From positions 1,030,339 to 1,094,338 of the forward strand of contig NZ_JARNTW010000001.1 of NCBI RefSeq assembly GCF_029433105.1: 64,000 nucleotides of DNA, written 5' to 3'. Position 1 is the stretch's first letter. Every line of letters starts with the position of its first letter. The notes under the pieces are model-generated. The model searched no databases. It saw only the letters and a list, made by a program, of their open reading frames with translations, and was not told the DNA's origin. The stretch comes from Runella sp. MFBS21 (GTDB taxonomy: Bacteria > Bacteroidota > Bacteroidia > Cytophagales > Spirosomataceae). Below are positions 1 to 9,443 of the stretch, one piece after another. A program made the position numbers and the translations under genes.

Positions 1-1468
1 AAGCGATATTCTCTTGCAATTTTTCAATTTCGATGCGCTCATTTTTTGATTTTCGATAATAGCTTTCGGCGTTGCGTTGTGGGGTTAAGTCTGGTTTTAG
101 CTTGATATCGATGTCTTGATTGCGATAAAAATCAAACAATGTTACCCGTTCGGCACGCTCCGGAATTTGGTGAAGATTGGCCATTAAAATATGTCCAATT
201 TCCTCATTTTTGATATTGCTATCAATGTCTAATAATTTCTGAAAAGCTTCTTCCAAATAATGCTCAGTTCGTTGGATACGCTTCTGAATCATTTTGAGGG
301 CTTCGCTTTTTTCTTTTGCAATGACTCCTATGCGATTGTAAGTAGTATAGAAATCATTGAGAGCGATAATGGGGTCGGTATGTTCGCGAACGACCTCCCC
401 CAGCGGTACAAGCGAAAGAGTAGGTTGATGATTCCAGAGGCTAATACGAAATGTAGGATTTGAAAGAAGCATCAACGTATTTTGGATGATTTGCCAACGG
501 TGTTTCGTAGGGGCAGGCCTTGCGTCTGCCCCTACTACGGCTTGAGAGTCTGCGCTTACGGCTTGAGAGTCTGCGCTTACAGCTTGTGCGTCTGCCCCTA
601 CGGCTTGTGCGTCTGCCCCTACAGCTTGTGCGTCTGCCCCTACGGCTTGAGAGTCTGCCCCTACGGCTTGAGAGTCTGCCCCTACGGTTTGTGAGTCTGC
701 GCTTACGGCTTGAGAGTCTGCGCTTACAGCTTGTGCGTCTGCCCCTACGGCTTGTGAGTCTGCCCCTACGGCTTGTGCGTCTGCCCCTACAATATCGCCT
801 ATGGCGTCAGGTGTGGGCTTTGTGCCAATGTCTATTTGAGTTTGTGCAGACGCAGTAGGGGCAGACGCAGCAGCAAGGGCAGACGCAAGGCCTGCCCCTA
901 CATGGGTAAATTGCTTTTCCAGATATGCATTTATTTCCTTTCCAAACGTGGGGAATATTTTACGATGGTCATAATTGGCAGCTTCATAAGCTTCCCAAGA
1001 TTGGTCGAGAGAGCGGTCAAGCTGCGAGAGTTTTAGAGTATTGTCAGAAACAAGTTTATTGTGAAAAAGGTCGATGACTAGGTCGTTCTCAAACAATACT
1101 GCGTTTGAGCGATTGCCAAATAATTTGAAAACGAGCGTGAAATTCTTGTCGAGTACAATCCCCAACGCTCGTTCATTATGAAATTGTCGTATCTCTGTGA
1201 CCTCCAAATCATAGAGATTTTCGAATAAATCTACGCTATTTTGGCGAGCGCGGTTAAATTCGTCAGGGAAGTTGAAGCAAGCAAAATCAGGTCGTAACAT
1301 CGCCCGAATAAAAAACGGACGATAGTAATTGTTTTTGCCGCGAGCTTGAGCCAATACGATGACCAACTCATCTTTTTCTTGACTAAAACATTCCATAAAC
1401 TTCAACCCTTTGGTCAAGGGACGAAGCGCTTCGGTCAAATGTTTTAAAAAATGATAGTTTTGATGCAT
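1..1468 (-). CDS. rqcH: NFACT-family ribosome quality-control protein (RqcH/Rqc2-like), 3' end outside window
   Basis: The frame stays open from the ATG at 1468 to the window edge (489 codons), so the C-terminus is missing. The N-terminus is NFACT-like: residues after the start read HFLKHLTEAL, then YYRPFFIRAM and a LGIVLDKNFTLVFKLFGNRS-type stretch, followed by charged, coiled-coil-like sequence towards the edge. Family knowledge: bacterial RqcH binds split 50S subunits with peptidyl-tRNA and directs alanine tailing of stalled nascent chains in the cytoplasm. Odd feature: about 90 residues in the middle are an Ala/Val/Asp/Gln-rich heptad repeat, read without a stop. The gene lies upstream of, and on the same strand as, nothing else visible; clpP behind it has its own terminator. 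The family call is fairly sure; the activity is inferred. Confidence 0.72.
   Translation of the reverse strand, partial: MHQNYHFLKHLTEALRPLTKGLKFMECFSQEKDELVIVLAQARGKNNYYRPFFIRAMLRPDFACFNFPDEFNRARQNSVDLFENLYDLEVTEIRQFHNERALGIVLDKNFTLVFKLFGNRSNAVLFENDLVIDLFHNKLVSDNTLKLSQLDRSLDQSWEAYEAANYDHRKIFPTFGKEINAYLEKQFTHVGAGLASALAAASAPTASAQTQIDIGTKPTPDAIGDIVGADAQAVGADSQAVGADAQAVSADSQAVSADSQTVGADSQAVGADSQAVGADAQAVGADAQAVGADAQAVSADSQAVSADSQAVVGADARPAPTKHRWQIIQNTLMLLSNPTFRISLWNHQPTLSLVPLGEVVREHTDPIIALNDFYTTYNRIGVIAKEKSEALKMIQKRIQRTEHYLEEAFQKLLDIDSNIKNEEIGHILMANLHQIPERAERVTLFDFYRNQDIDIKLKPDLTPQRNAESYYRKSKNERIEIEKLQENIA
507..535. repeat. REP-like palindrome adjoining the heptad array
   Basis: The arms GTAGGGGCAG and CTGCCCCTAC form a perfect 10-bp inverted repeat around a 9-base centre. 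The right arm merges into the first unit of the tandem array, and the unit sequence GTCTGCCCCTAC is derived from this arm. Confidence 0.8.
536..787 (-). repeat. 12 tandem copies of a 21-bp in-frame repeat
   Basis: Twelve consecutive 21-bp units (plus-strand form TACGGCTTGTGCGTCTGCC plus two bases, with variants) fill 536-787 exactly. Read on the minus strand in the frame of the NFACT gene they encode heptads of the type GADAQAV, GADSQAV and SADSQAV. Units differ by a few third-position and second-position substitutions, so this is an aged but coherent array. It probably arose by slippage next to the REP-like palindrome that adjoins it. Confidence 0.95.
855..901. repeat. Second REP-like palindrome, expanded centre
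   Basis: It has the same 10-bp arms (855-864 and 892-901) as the palindrome at 507-535, but the centre is longer and contains a duplicated GGGCAGACGCA. It is read in frame as part of the NFACT gene. The two palindromes flank the low-complexity insert. Confidence 0.8.
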
Positions 1469-1522
1469 ACCGCAAAGGTAGTAAGCAAGGGGCAGTAAGT
1501 AGTATTTTTGGCACAAAAACGC

Positions 1523-1556
1523 AAAAGGCGGCGTGGATTTTTCCACGTCGCCTTTT
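1523..1556 (-). terminator. Rho-independent terminator of clpP
   Basis: A 15-bp stem with one wobble pair (1523-1537 with 1542-1556) and a four-base loop. On the minus strand it is followed by GCGTTTTTG, giving the U-rich tail. It lies about 20 bp after the clpP stop. Confidence 0.85.
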
Positions 1557-1576
1557 GTAAAAAAATAAGTAATCGC

Positions 1577-2251
1577 CTATTTTTCTCTTACCAATACTTC
1601 GTCGATTAAGCCGTACTCCTTAGCTTCTTCGGCGCGCATCCATTTATCGCGGTCGGAGTCTTTTTCGATAATTTCGACTGACTTACCAGTGTGGCTTGCC
1701 AAAATATCGTACAATTCTCCCCGAAGTTTCACGATTTCGCGAGCAGTGATTTCGATGTCAACTGACTGTCCTTGGGCACCGCCTGAAGGCTGGTGAATCA
1801 TAATACGAGCGTGAGGAAGTGCGGCACGTTTGCCAGCGGCACCACCTGCTAGTAATACAGCTCCCATAGAAGCCGCCAAACTGGTACAAACCGTAGCTAC
1901 ATCAGGACGGACATATTGCATGGTATCATAAATACCCAAGCCTGCGTACACGGAGCCACCAGGGCTATTGATATACATCAAAATATCTTTTTTGGGGTCG
2001 GCAGATTCCAAAAACAACAACTGAGCTACTACGATGTTAGCGATTTGGTCATCTACGGGCATTCCAAAGAAGATGATACGGTCGGCCATAAGGCGCGAAA
2101 ATACATCTACTTCGCGGAAATTCATTGGGCGCTCTTCGATGATAGCGCGGGTCATGTTTTCTACGGTATGGTTTACGTAGCCATCAACGGTCAGGCCGTT
2201 CATGCCTAAATGTTTTACTGCGTACTTTCTAAATTCTTGTCCGTGATTCAT
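1577..2251 (-). CDS. clpP: ATP-dependent Clp protease proteolytic subunit ClpP
   Basis: A serine peptidase of family S14 that forms the tetradecameric degradation chamber used with ClpX/ClpA-type unfoldases in the cytoplasm. The catalytic triad is visible: Ser128 in SLAASMGA, His153 in MIHQPSGG and Asp198 in EKDSDRDKW. The INSPGG motif (residues 95-99) shapes the oxyanion region. At 224 residues it is of usual family length, with a short N-terminal extension before the conserved domain. The ATG at 2251 is the natural start. It is a single gene closed by the hairpin at 1523-1556 and diverges from the SprT-like gene. Confidence 0.97.
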   Translation of the reverse strand: MNHGQEFRKYAVKHLGMNGLTVDGYVNHTVENMTRAIIEERPMNFREVDVFSRLMADRIIFFGMPVDDQIANIVVAQLLFLESADPKKDILMYINSPGGSVYAGLGIYDTMQYVRPDVATVCTSLAASMGAVLLAGGAAGKRAALPHARIMIHQPSGGAQGQSVDIEITAREIVKLRGELYDILASHTGKSVEIIEKDSDRDKWMRAEEAKEYGLIDEVLVREK

Positions 2252-2391
2252 TGTGTTTTACTTTAATAGTTAATCTTTGTATTTTCAGAACATAAATCTT
2301 ATTCTCTTGGTTCGGTGGACAAAAATGCAGAATTTAGCGTTTGATTGTTGTTTGTTTTACCAACAAAATATCGGTGGAAGCGAGATTTGTC

Positions 2392-2985
2392 ATGCGAAGC
2401 ATTTTAGAGGGGCATATTCCGGCATCTGCCGTGGAGTATTGTTATGGATTGTGGGAACGCTATCAATTTGATTTTGTGGCTTCTAGGCCACGCCGAACTC
2501 GTCTTGGCGATTTTACGGCTCAGTCTGGGCAGCGCGAACGTATCACGGTCAATGTCAATCTAAATCCCTATAATTTTTTGATTACGTATCTTCACGAAGT
2601 AGCTCATTTGGAGGTATATCGAGGATACAAGCGTCGCCAACCTCCGCACGGGAAAGCATGGAAAAATCATTTTAGCCTCTTGCTCCAGCCTGTTTTGAAT
2701 GAGCAAAATTTCCCTTTGTCGGTTTTGGCTCCGTTGCTACATTATGCCCAAAACCCCACGGCTTCTACCGGAACCCACTTGCCTCTCATGCAAGCGCTCA
2801 AAAACATTGATGCGCCTCAAACCCATCTTGTAATGGTAAGTCAGCTAAATGAAGGACAGACTTTCTTGCTGAATCAAAAAATGTTTGTGAGAGGTACGCT
2901 AAGACGTACGCGGGTCGTTTGTATAGAAAAAGCCTCACAAAAAAAATATTTGGTGGCGGCACATGCTTGGGTTGAGAAAGTGTAA
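2392..2985 (+). CDS. SprT-like zinc metalloprotease domain protein
   Basis: The HExxH zinc motif is clear in LHEVAHLE, followed by a basic stretch and HGKAWKNHF, which supplies the typical SprT downstream region. The frame is open from a TTG at 2341, but the ATG at 2392 (MRSILEGHIP) gives a protein of 197 residues that begins where SprT-like proteins normally begin, so I prefer it. Family knowledge: SprT/Spartan-type domains are metallopeptidases, some acting on DNA-protein crosslinks; the bacterial members are poorly characterised. The gene ends 12 bp before porU and may be cotranscribed with it. No signal peptide is seen, so it is probably cytoplasmic. Confidence 0.8.
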   Translation: MRSILEGHIPASAVEYCYGLWERYQFDFVASRPRRTRLGDFTAQSGQRERITVNVNLNPYNFLITYLHEVAHLEVYRGYKRRQPPHGKAWKNHFSLLLQPVLNEQNFPLSVLAPLLHYAQNPTASTGTHLPLMQALKNIDAPQTHLVMVSQLNEGQTFLLNQKMFVRGTLRRTRVVCIEKASQKKYLVAAHAWVEKV

Positions 2986-2997
2986 ATAAAGAATAAG

Positions 2998-5900
2998 GTG
3001 CAATTTGGGCAACAACTACGGGTGAAAAACAGGTTTGTTTTATACGAAAGACTTTTTCAGGTTATTTGGGAACTTTGTGGGACAAAAACCCCCATCTATT
3101 TAGTTTTACTATGGGGGTTGGGAAATCAAAGTTTTGCCCAAAACTCAGTATTATCTTCTGGACAATGGTTTAAGATAGGAGTTACTCAAACGGGTGTATA
3201 TAAAATTGACGCTGCTTATCTGAAACAAATGGGTGTTGACCCTTCCCAAATCAATCCTAAACACTTACGACTTTTTGGAAATGGAGGAGGTATGCTTCCT
3301 CAGTCTAATCAAATACCCCGTGCTGCTGACCTCATCGAAAATGCAGTCTACGTAAAAGGCGAAGCCGATAGCCGTTTTGATGAAGCAGACGCTCTTTGGT
3401 TTTTTGGGCAAAGCCCGCACGAAATTAAATACAATGCCGTCGAAAACCGCCTCGAACATCAGCTCAATCTCTATAATGACACTACTTTTTATTTTCTTCA
3501 GATAGGGAATGAAGCGGGAAGGAGGATTGTGTCACAATCTGCCGGAAAAAGTGGCGCTTTGATTACGACCTTTGACGATTACGTCTTCAAAGAGAGTGAG
3601 TTATATAATCGTACTCAATCAGGGCGTGAGTGGTGGGGAGAATATTTTGGCAGCCAAACTCGTCAAGAATTTAAGGCAGATTTGCCAGGGCTGTTGCCAG
3701 ATAGCCCCTTCAAATTTACGGCCGCAACGGTGGCTGCTGCGCAAGTGGTCACTAAGTTTGGTTTTGCAATAAATGGACAGGCGATTGGCGAACAAACCAT
3801 GGGTACAGTTACGACGTACCGTTATGATTCTAAAGGTCAACGTACACAGCGTACTTATGAAGGCAAACTATCAGGGGCTGCTAATACCGTAAGTATGGTA
3901 CTGACTTTTGATAAAGCAGGACAAGCTAGTGCGGAAGGTTACTTAGATTTTTTGGGGATTCAGTTACAGCGGAATTTAAGGTTATATAGCCAACCTACGA
4001 TTTTTCAGAGTCTCGCTGCTTTGGCACAAGATTCTGTCAAATATGTGATAAGTCAAGCTACGGCTCAAATGCAACTTTGGGATATCACGATACCGCAGCG
4101 GCCACTTCAACAAAGCTATCAGCTCAATGGCACCGAGGCTACCTTTGGAAAAGAAGGAAAAACCATAAAACGTTTTGTGGTATTTACTGAAGAACAACTC
4201 CAAAAACCTCTTTCTTTTAGAGCCATTGCAAATCAGAATATACGGGCCATGAAGGCTCCTAATATGCTGATAGTAACGCCTATGGTTTGGCAAAAACAAG
4301 CTCAAAAGTTGGCAGATTTTCGAAGCCAAAACGATGGTTTAGAGGTAGCAGTAGTGCCTATTTCTCAGGTATACAATGAATTTGGATCGGGGCAGGCTGA
4401 CCCTACGGCTATTCGGGATTTTGTAAGGTATATGTACCAAAAAGACCCGCAAAAATTGAAATATCTACTGCTGTTGGGCGATGCAAGTTATGATTATAAA
4501 AATAACCTGAAAGCACTGTCTCCTCAAGAGATGAGTTTGTTTGTTCCTACCTATGAGAGTCGCGAGTCATCACAGCCGGTATTGAGTTTTGGATCTGATG
4601 ATTATTATGGTTTTTTGGAAGATAACGAAGGCGAATGGGGAGAAGACTATAGCGGAAATCATACGTTAGATGTTGGCGTGGGCAGGCTGCCTATTAAGTC
4701 AGTAGAAGAGGCTGAAGCGGTTGTCAATAAATTGATGAGATATAACACTAAGCGGTCTAGGGGAAATTGGCGCCAAAAAATCGTATTTGTAGCTGATGAT
4801 GGAGATAGTAATCTTCATCAGCAAGATGCTGATAATTTGTCTAAAGTAGTAGCAAAACTTTCTCCTACCTATGATTTACGAAAATTGTATGTAGATGCTT
4901 ATCCCCAAATAGGCACTACAAGTCAACATGCCCCTGAAGTGGGAAAGGCTATTGACAGATACATAAAGGAAGGTGCGTTTATAGTAAACTATACAGGACA
5001 TGGCGGTACTTCGATATGGGCCGATGAGCAAATTGTTACTCTTCAAAACTTGCTCAGTTGGCGCAATCTCGATAATATGCCTTTGATTATTACGGCCACT
5101 TGTGAGTTTGGTCGTTTTGATAATCCTGCCGAGGTGTCGGGAGCCGAAATTGCCGTTTTAAGCCGCACGGGAGGAGCTATCGCAATGCTTACTACTGCCA
5201 GGCCCGTGTATGCAAGTACCAATTACCTGTTAAATAATGCTTTTTACGAAGCGGCTTTTCAAAAATCAAGCGGTGAAGTTCCGCGCCTTGGTGATTTGAT
5301 GAAACATACCAAAAACAACAGCTTTAGTGGCGTGTTTAATCGAAACTTTACGCTTCTCGGAGATCCTTCTCTCAGACTTAATTATCCCGACTATTCGATT
5401 GAAATAACTGCAAAAGATACGCTAAGAGCGGGCGGAAAAAGCCAGATTGTGGGAGAGGTTAAAAATGGAGATACCCTCGTTGCAGACTTTAATGGACTCG
5501 CACGTGTGACGGTGTTTGGTCCCGAAAACAAAATCGAGACTCTTGGAAATGAAGGCAGTAAAATGGTGTATGGCGAATATAATACGCGCCTTTTTGAAGG
5601 GTGGGTCAGTGTCAAAGCCGGAAAGTTTAGCACGGATTTTATCGTACCAAAAAATGTGGAGGAAAAACTAGCCAAAGGCCGAGTGCAAGTGTACGCCGTG
5701 AGGGAAGATAGCCTAGTCGACGCAAGTGGTGGGAGTAATCAAATATGGGTAGGTGGAAAAGCGGCAACAGTCGTAGATAATACTCCTCCTCAACTTTCTA
5801 TGTACCTAAACGATGGCACGTTTGTTGATGGAAATGAAGTAGAAGATAGCCCTGTATTGATTGCTGAAATAGCGGATGAAAATGGTATAAATCTTTCGAC

Positions 5901-6417
5901 AGATATGGTGTTGACCTTAAATGACACCCTTTCGATGGTGGTGAATCAGTACTTTGTGGCCGATAAAGACGACTACCGCAAAGGCACTGTTAACTACCCA
6001 TTTTATAAACTTTCAGCTGGAGAGTATATACTTACTTTAAAAATAGAAGATACATACAATAATTCAAGTACTCAGACGTTGAGATTTAGAGTAGGAAGCC
6101 AGATACGATTAATCAAAAACCTCATTGCATATCCGAATCCATTTGTCGAGCAAACTAAATTACAAATTGAGCTAGTAGATGAAGGAGATGACATCGACAT
6201 CAAAACTCAAATATTCGACTTGAATGGTCAGCTAATTCGGACTTCAAATCAAACTATCTATCACTCTGATAAAATCATAGAAGCATTTAATTGGGATGGA
6301 ACTAACAATGCCGGACAAGCAATACCTAAAGGAATGTATGTGTACAAAGTTAGTATCTATTCGCTTACAAGACAATATACGCAAAATCTAGGATGCAAGT
6401 TGGTACTTCTAAAGTAG
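2998..6417 (+). CDS. porU: Type IX secretion system sortase PorU (C25 peptidase)
   Basis: A 1139-residue gingipain-family (C25) protein. A hydrophobic signal segment (IYLVLLWGLGNQSFAQ) ends near residue 48. The catalytic dyad sits in NYTGHGGTSIW (His668) and ITATCEFGRF (Cys702). The C-terminus carries a YPNPF start and a FlgD-like/CTD-type beta domain ending KLVLL. Known role: PorU removes the C-terminal sorting domain of T9SS cargo at the outer-membrane surface and attaches it to lipopolysaccharide, working with PorV. The neighbour porV fits exactly. The start is GTG at 2998, or GTG at 3022; no ATG is available before the signal peptide. Confidence 0.95.
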   Translation: MQFGQQLRVKNRFVLYERLFQVIWELCGTKTPIYLVLLWGLGNQSFAQNSVLSSGQWFKIGVTQTGVYKIDAAYLKQMGVDPSQINPKHLRLFGNGGGMLPQSNQIPRAADLIENAVYVKGEADSRFDEADALWFFGQSPHEIKYNAVENRLEHQLNLYNDTTFYFLQIGNEAGRRIVSQSAGKSGALITTFDDYVFKESELYNRTQSGREWWGEYFGSQTRQEFKADLPGLLPDSPFKFTAATVAAAQVVTKFGFAINGQAIGEQTMGTVTTYRYDSKGQRTQRTYEGKLSGAANTVSMVLTFDKAGQASAEGYLDFLGIQLQRNLRLYSQPTIFQSLAALAQDSVKYVISQATAQMQLWDITIPQRPLQQSYQLNGTEATFGKEGKTIKRFVVFTEEQLQKPLSFRAIANQNIRAMKAPNMLIVTPMVWQKQAQKLADFRSQNDGLEVAVVPISQVYNEFGSGQADPTAIRDFVRYMYQKDPQKLKYLLLLGDASYDYKNNLKALSPQEMSLFVPTYESRESSQPVLSFGSDDYYGFLEDNEGEWGEDYSGNHTLDVGVGRLPIKSVEEAEAVVNKLMRYNTKRSRGNWRQKIVFVADDGDSNLHQQDADNLSKVVAKLSPTYDLRKLYVDAYPQIGTTSQHAPEVGKAIDRYIKEGAFIVNYTGHGGTSIWADEQIVTLQNLLSWRNLDNMPLIITATCEFGRFDNPAEVSGAEIAVLSRTGGAIAMLTTARPVYASTNYLLNNAFYEAAFQKSSGEVPRLGDLMKHTKNNSFSGVFNRNFTLLGDPSLRLNYPDYSIEITAKDTLRAGGKSQIVGEVKNGDTLVADFNGLARVTVFGPENKIETLGNEGSKMVYGEYNTRLFEGWVSVKAGKFSTDFIVPKNVEEKLAKGRVQVYAVREDSLVDASGGSNQIWVGGKAATVVDNTPPQLSMYLNDGTFVDGNEVEDSPVLIAEIADENGINLSTDMVLTLNDTLSMVVNQYFVADKDDYRKGTVNYPFYKLSAGEYILTLKIEDTYNNSSTQTLRFRVGSQIRLIKNLIAYPNPFVEQTKLQIELVDEGDDIDIKTQIFDLNGQLIRTSNQTIYHSDKIIEAFNWDGTNNAGQAIPKGMYVYKVSIYSLTRQYTQNLGCKLVLLK

Positions 6418-6437
6418 ATTTTGAAAATACAAATTAA

Positions 6438-6445
6438 TATCTTTG
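6438..6445 (+). promoter_or_regulatory. Candidate -7 promoter element for porV
   Basis: TATCTTTG matches the Bacteroidota -7 consensus TAnnTTTG. It lies 83 bp upstream of the porV ATG and just after the porU stop. No convincing -33 TTTG is seen at ideal spacing, so this is tentative. Confidence 0.45.
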
Positions 6446-6527
6446 CAGTTTATAAAACAGAAATGCTATTTTTGACTCGCCCATGTCTTCAAGTTTTAAT
6501 GGGTAATGTTGGCAAACCAATTTCCTT

Positions 6528-7697
6528 ATGATAAGAAAAATTTCTCCCGTCGCTACATTGTTGGTGGGTTTTTGTTCTTCTTTCGTTGTTTCGGCTCAAA
6601 TTACTTCTGCTGGACAAGATAGTACGCTACGTGCTGTGATACCTTCAGTACCTTTTGCTGCTTTTACACCAGATGCACGAAGTGCCGCTATGGGTGATGC
6701 AGGTGTAGCACTTAGTCCCGATGCCAACTCTGTATATTGGGGATCAGCCAAATTGGCTCAATCTACCAAGGATTATGGTGTAGCTGTGTCGTATACTCCT
6801 TGGTTAAGAAACATAACCGACGACATGTATTTTGCAAACGTATCAGGGTTCAAAAAAATTGGCAAAGACCAAGCGATTGGAATAAGCTTAATGTATTTTG
6901 ACCACGGCAAATTTGAAGCAAGAAACAACTTCGGAACTTCCTTGGGAGACTATTATTCCAATGAATTTTATGGTACTTTAGCCTATTCTCGTAAATTATC
7001 GGATAAGTTTTCGATGGGAATTAATTTAAAGTACTTAAACTCAAACCTTGCTGGAAACATTGCAGTGGGAGGCGTTTCGCTCAAGCCTGGACAAACTGTA
7101 GCGGGTGATATTAGTGCGTTCTATCAAACTGAAGAAATCGACGAAGGAACCGGCAAAGGTTGGAATTATTCGTTTGGTTTGATGCTTCAGAATATCGGAG
7201 GAAAAATTAATTATGGTGGAACCGAAAGCGGTTTTATTCCCACCACTTTCAAATTGGGAGGAGCTGCAACGCGCTTTATTGATACGCACAATAAACTAAC
7301 TTTTGCTTTAGATCTCAATAAACTTATGATTCCTACTCCTGGTGGAACCAAAGGTAACAATCAAGGCACTATCGCAGCTATGTTTAGTTCTTTTGGGGAT
7401 GCTCCTGGTGGATTTTCGGAGGAGTTGCGTGAGTTTATGATTTCGGCAGGGGCTGAGTATTGGTACAATGAAGTATTTGCAGTACGCTTAGGGTATTTCA
7501 ACGAAGCTCGTAGCAAAGGCGATCGTAAATATTTTACAGTGGGTTTTGGCGCTCGTGTTCAGAATCGTTATGGAATAGACTTTGCTTATTTGATGCCTCA
7601 GAAACAAGGAAGCCCTTTGGCCAATACATTCCGTATTTCTTTGGTGATAGATATGTTTAAGAAAGCGGCCGATTTGGCAATCGATTCTGAAGAGTAA
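6528..7697 (+). CDS. porV: Type IX secretion system outer-membrane protein PorV (LptO)
   Basis: A 389-residue FadL-like beta-barrel with a signal peptide ending near VVSAQ (about residue 24). The conserved stretch FAAFTPDARSAAMGDAGVA (residues 41-59) is the PorV hallmark, and alternating hydrophobic strands continue to the C-terminal FRISLVIDMF. Known role: PorV shuttles T9SS cargo from the Sov translocon to the PorU attachment complex. It follows porU with a 110-bp gap that holds its own -7-like box. The ATG start at 6528 is the only sensible start before the signal sequence. A strong bidirectional terminator follows. Confidence 0.95.
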   Translation: MIRKISPVATLLVGFCSSFVVSAQITSAGQDSTLRAVIPSVPFAAFTPDARSAAMGDAGVALSPDANSVYWGSAKLAQSTKDYGVAVSYTPWLRNITDDMYFANVSGFKKIGKDQAIGISLMYFDHGKFEARNNFGTSLGDYYSNEFYGTLAYSRKLSDKFSMGINLKYLNSNLAGNIAVGGVSLKPGQTVAGDISAFYQTEEIDEGTGKGWNYSFGLMLQNIGGKINYGGTESGFIPTTFKLGGAATRFIDTHNKLTFALDLNKLMIPTPGGTKGNNQGTIAAMFSSFGDAPGGFSEELREFMISAGAEYWYNEVFAVRLGYFNEARSKGDRKYFTVGFGARVQNRYGIDFAYLMPQKQGSPLANTFRISLVIDMFKKAADLAIDSEE

Positions 7698-7713
7698 GCG
7701 ATAAATAATTACA

Positions 7714-7763
7714 GAAAAAAAGCAAGCGCGTCGAATTATCAAAATTCGACGCGCTTGCTTTTT
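7714..7763. terminator. Bidirectional terminator between porV and the lipoprotein gene
   Basis: A perfect 16-bp stem, GCAAGCGCGTCGAATT (7721-7736) with its complement at 7742-7757. It is flanked by an A-run on the left and a T-run on the right, so it serves both converging genes. Confidence 0.92.
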
Positions 7764-7781
7764 TGTTTATACTTTGATTCT

Positions 7782-8303
7782 TTATTGAAGTAGATGCACC
7801 GAAATCGTATCACTTTCTATTACATTGCTGACATTGAGTGCCCGATCTCGTACTCTAATTTGGAACTTTACGGTAGTAGGGCGCGAATTATTAGAATGAG
7901 GGAAATAATGTGAGTAATCTAATCGACCTTCGATAGGGCCTTTTTTGCCGTCAGGTTTTAAAATTGGAAAAAACAGCTTATTGTTGCCTGGAAGGGGAAA
8001 CTCTACAAATTGGTTTCCCGTTGTTCTTCTTAGCGTTTTTAATTCATAATTTCCCCACTCTCCATAGCGTGGATCGTCGCGATTAGCCGGACTTTCACCC
8101 AAATCGCCGTCGCCATCTTTAAATTCAATAGTAATAATGACCGAATCCTGTTTTGCTTTTGAAAAAGGTTCAATAACTTCAAATTTGTCCATACTATTGA
8201 ATGCAATTTCAGGGACGGGACTGTAATCTGGTGGAGTAAAACATCCGGTGGTAGCCGATGCCAACAAAGTTATGGTTAGTAAAAAACGAACGAAGCCCTT
8301 CAT
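7782..8303 (-). CDS. Predicted lipoprotein, function unknown
   Basis: The likely start is the ATG at 8303 (MKGFVRFLLTITLL), ten codons inside the open frame that begins at 8333. It gives a signal peptide with lipobox TTGC around residue 20 and a mature protein of about 150 residues. The mature part contains an acidic EFKDGDGDLGE segment that resembles a calcium-binding loop, and conserved-looking beta-rich sequence. It is a single gene, convergent with porV, and probably faces the outer membrane or periplasm. This kind of small lipoprotein is common in Bacteroidota; I do not recognise a named function. Confidence 0.75.
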   Translation of the reverse strand: MKGFVRFLLTITLLASATTGCFTPPDYSPVPEIAFNSMDKFEVIEPFSKAKQDSVIITIEFKDGDGDLGESPANRDDPRYGEWGNYELKTLRRTTGNQFVEFPLPGNNKLFFPILKPDGKKGPIEGRLDYSHYFPHSNNSRPTTVKFQIRVRDRALNVSNVIESDTISVHLLQ

Positions 8304-8409
8304 GTTTATTTTTAATTTTGTTCTAAAGTACAAAAAGTGATTATAGTTTAAACTTGTATGCGGTGGATTTTTTCAACGCTTAACAACAACTACCTAAAGT
8401 TTGTTTTAT

Positions 8410-9441
8410 ATGTTTACTCGTCAGGATTTGCAAGATGCCATTCTCCACATTACACACCCTACTTTTGAGGAGGTGGCTTTGATGGTTTTTAAGTGGCAAG
8501 CTATACAAAATCCACTTTACAGCCAATATTTGAGCTATTTGGGAGTTTCCAGTACTCAAGTGACGACTTTGTCGGATATCCCTTTTTTGCCTATTAGCTT
8601 TTTTAAGAATCACACTGTTTTGAGTGCTGCGCCAAAAATACAAACTACTTTTGAGAGTAGTGGTACTACCGGAAGCCAGACGAGCCGTCATCATGTGAGT
8701 GACTTGGGATGGTATGACCAAATCAGTACCCGTATTTTTGAAACTACGTATGGGGAGTTGACAAACTACCATTTGTTAGCGTTGCTACCTTCTTACCTTG
8801 AACGAAATAATTCGTCTTTGGTGTATATGGTTCAACAATTTATTGCGCAAACTCGCTCTCCATTTTCAGGTTTTTTTTTGCATAATACAGATGAGCTACT
8901 AAAAGTGCTTCAACAAATAGTAAGGCAAGCTGATGGCCGAAAAATAATACTGTGGGGCGTCACGTTTGCTTTGTTGGATTTGGCCGAATCGGGGAGGTAC
9001 AAGGCATCAGAAGACTTGCGGGATTTTTCAGGGCTAATAGTCATGGAAACGGGCGGTATGAAAGGACGTCGCCGTGAAATGCTTCGAGAAGAAGTGCATC
9101 AGATACTGACAGAGGCTTTCAATGTGAAAGTAATTCACTCCGAATACGGGATGACAGAGCTGTTGTCGCAATCGTATTCAGAAGGGGAAGGGATATTTGA
9201 AATGTCGGCTACGATGCGGATTCTCTTGAGGGATATCAACGACCCTCGCACTGTATATGCTCCTCCTGACACCAAACTTCGCTATGGTGGTATCAATGTA
9301 ATAGACCTGGCCAATATTGATTCTTGCGCTTTTATCGAAACCCAAGATTTAGGCCGTTTTATAGGTCAAACAGGGACACAGTTTGAGGTCATCGGACGTT
9401 TTGATAATTCCGATATAAGAGGTTGTAATCTACTGCTTTAA
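8410..9441 (+). CDS. LuxE/PaaK-type acyl-adenylating protein
   Basis: The adenylate-forming P-loop FESSGTTGSQTSRH and the later SEYGMTELLSQSY are typical of the LuxE acyl-protein synthetase and PaaK families. At 343 residues it is close to LuxE size (about 370). The frame opens with TTG at 8401, but the ATG at 8410 (MFTRQDLQDA) is the better start. Family knowledge: these enzymes activate a carboxylate with ATP to an acyl-AMP, then transfer it to a thiol. No lux or phenylacetate genes are near, so the substrate is unknown; related Bacteroidota proteins are annotated as acyltransferases. It converges on the rubredoxin-tailed gene with 2 bp between the stops. Confidence 0.8.
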   Translation: MFTRQDLQDAILHITHPTFEEVALMVFKWQAIQNPLYSQYLSYLGVSSTQVTTLSDIPFLPISFFKNHTVLSAAPKIQTTFESSGTTGSQTSRHHVSDLGWYDQISTRIFETTYGELTNYHLLALLPSYLERNNSSLVYMVQQFIAQTRSPFSGFFLHNTDELLKVLQQIVRQADGRKIILWGVTFALLDLAESGRYKASEDLRDFSGLIVMETGGMKGRRREMLREEVHQILTEAFNVKVIHSEYGMTELLSQSYSEGEGIFEMSATMRILLRDINDPRTVYAPPDTKLRYGGINVIDLANIDSCAFIETQDLGRFIGQTGTQFEVIGRFDNSDIRGCNLLL

Positions 9442-9443
9442 CT

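Noticed and set aside
482..858. Plus-strand repetitive ORFs rich in Leu/Arg/Pro or Cys-Pro-Tyr
   Set aside because: They are antisense readings of the in-frame heptad array of the NFACT gene; the minus frame is continuous and matches a known family.
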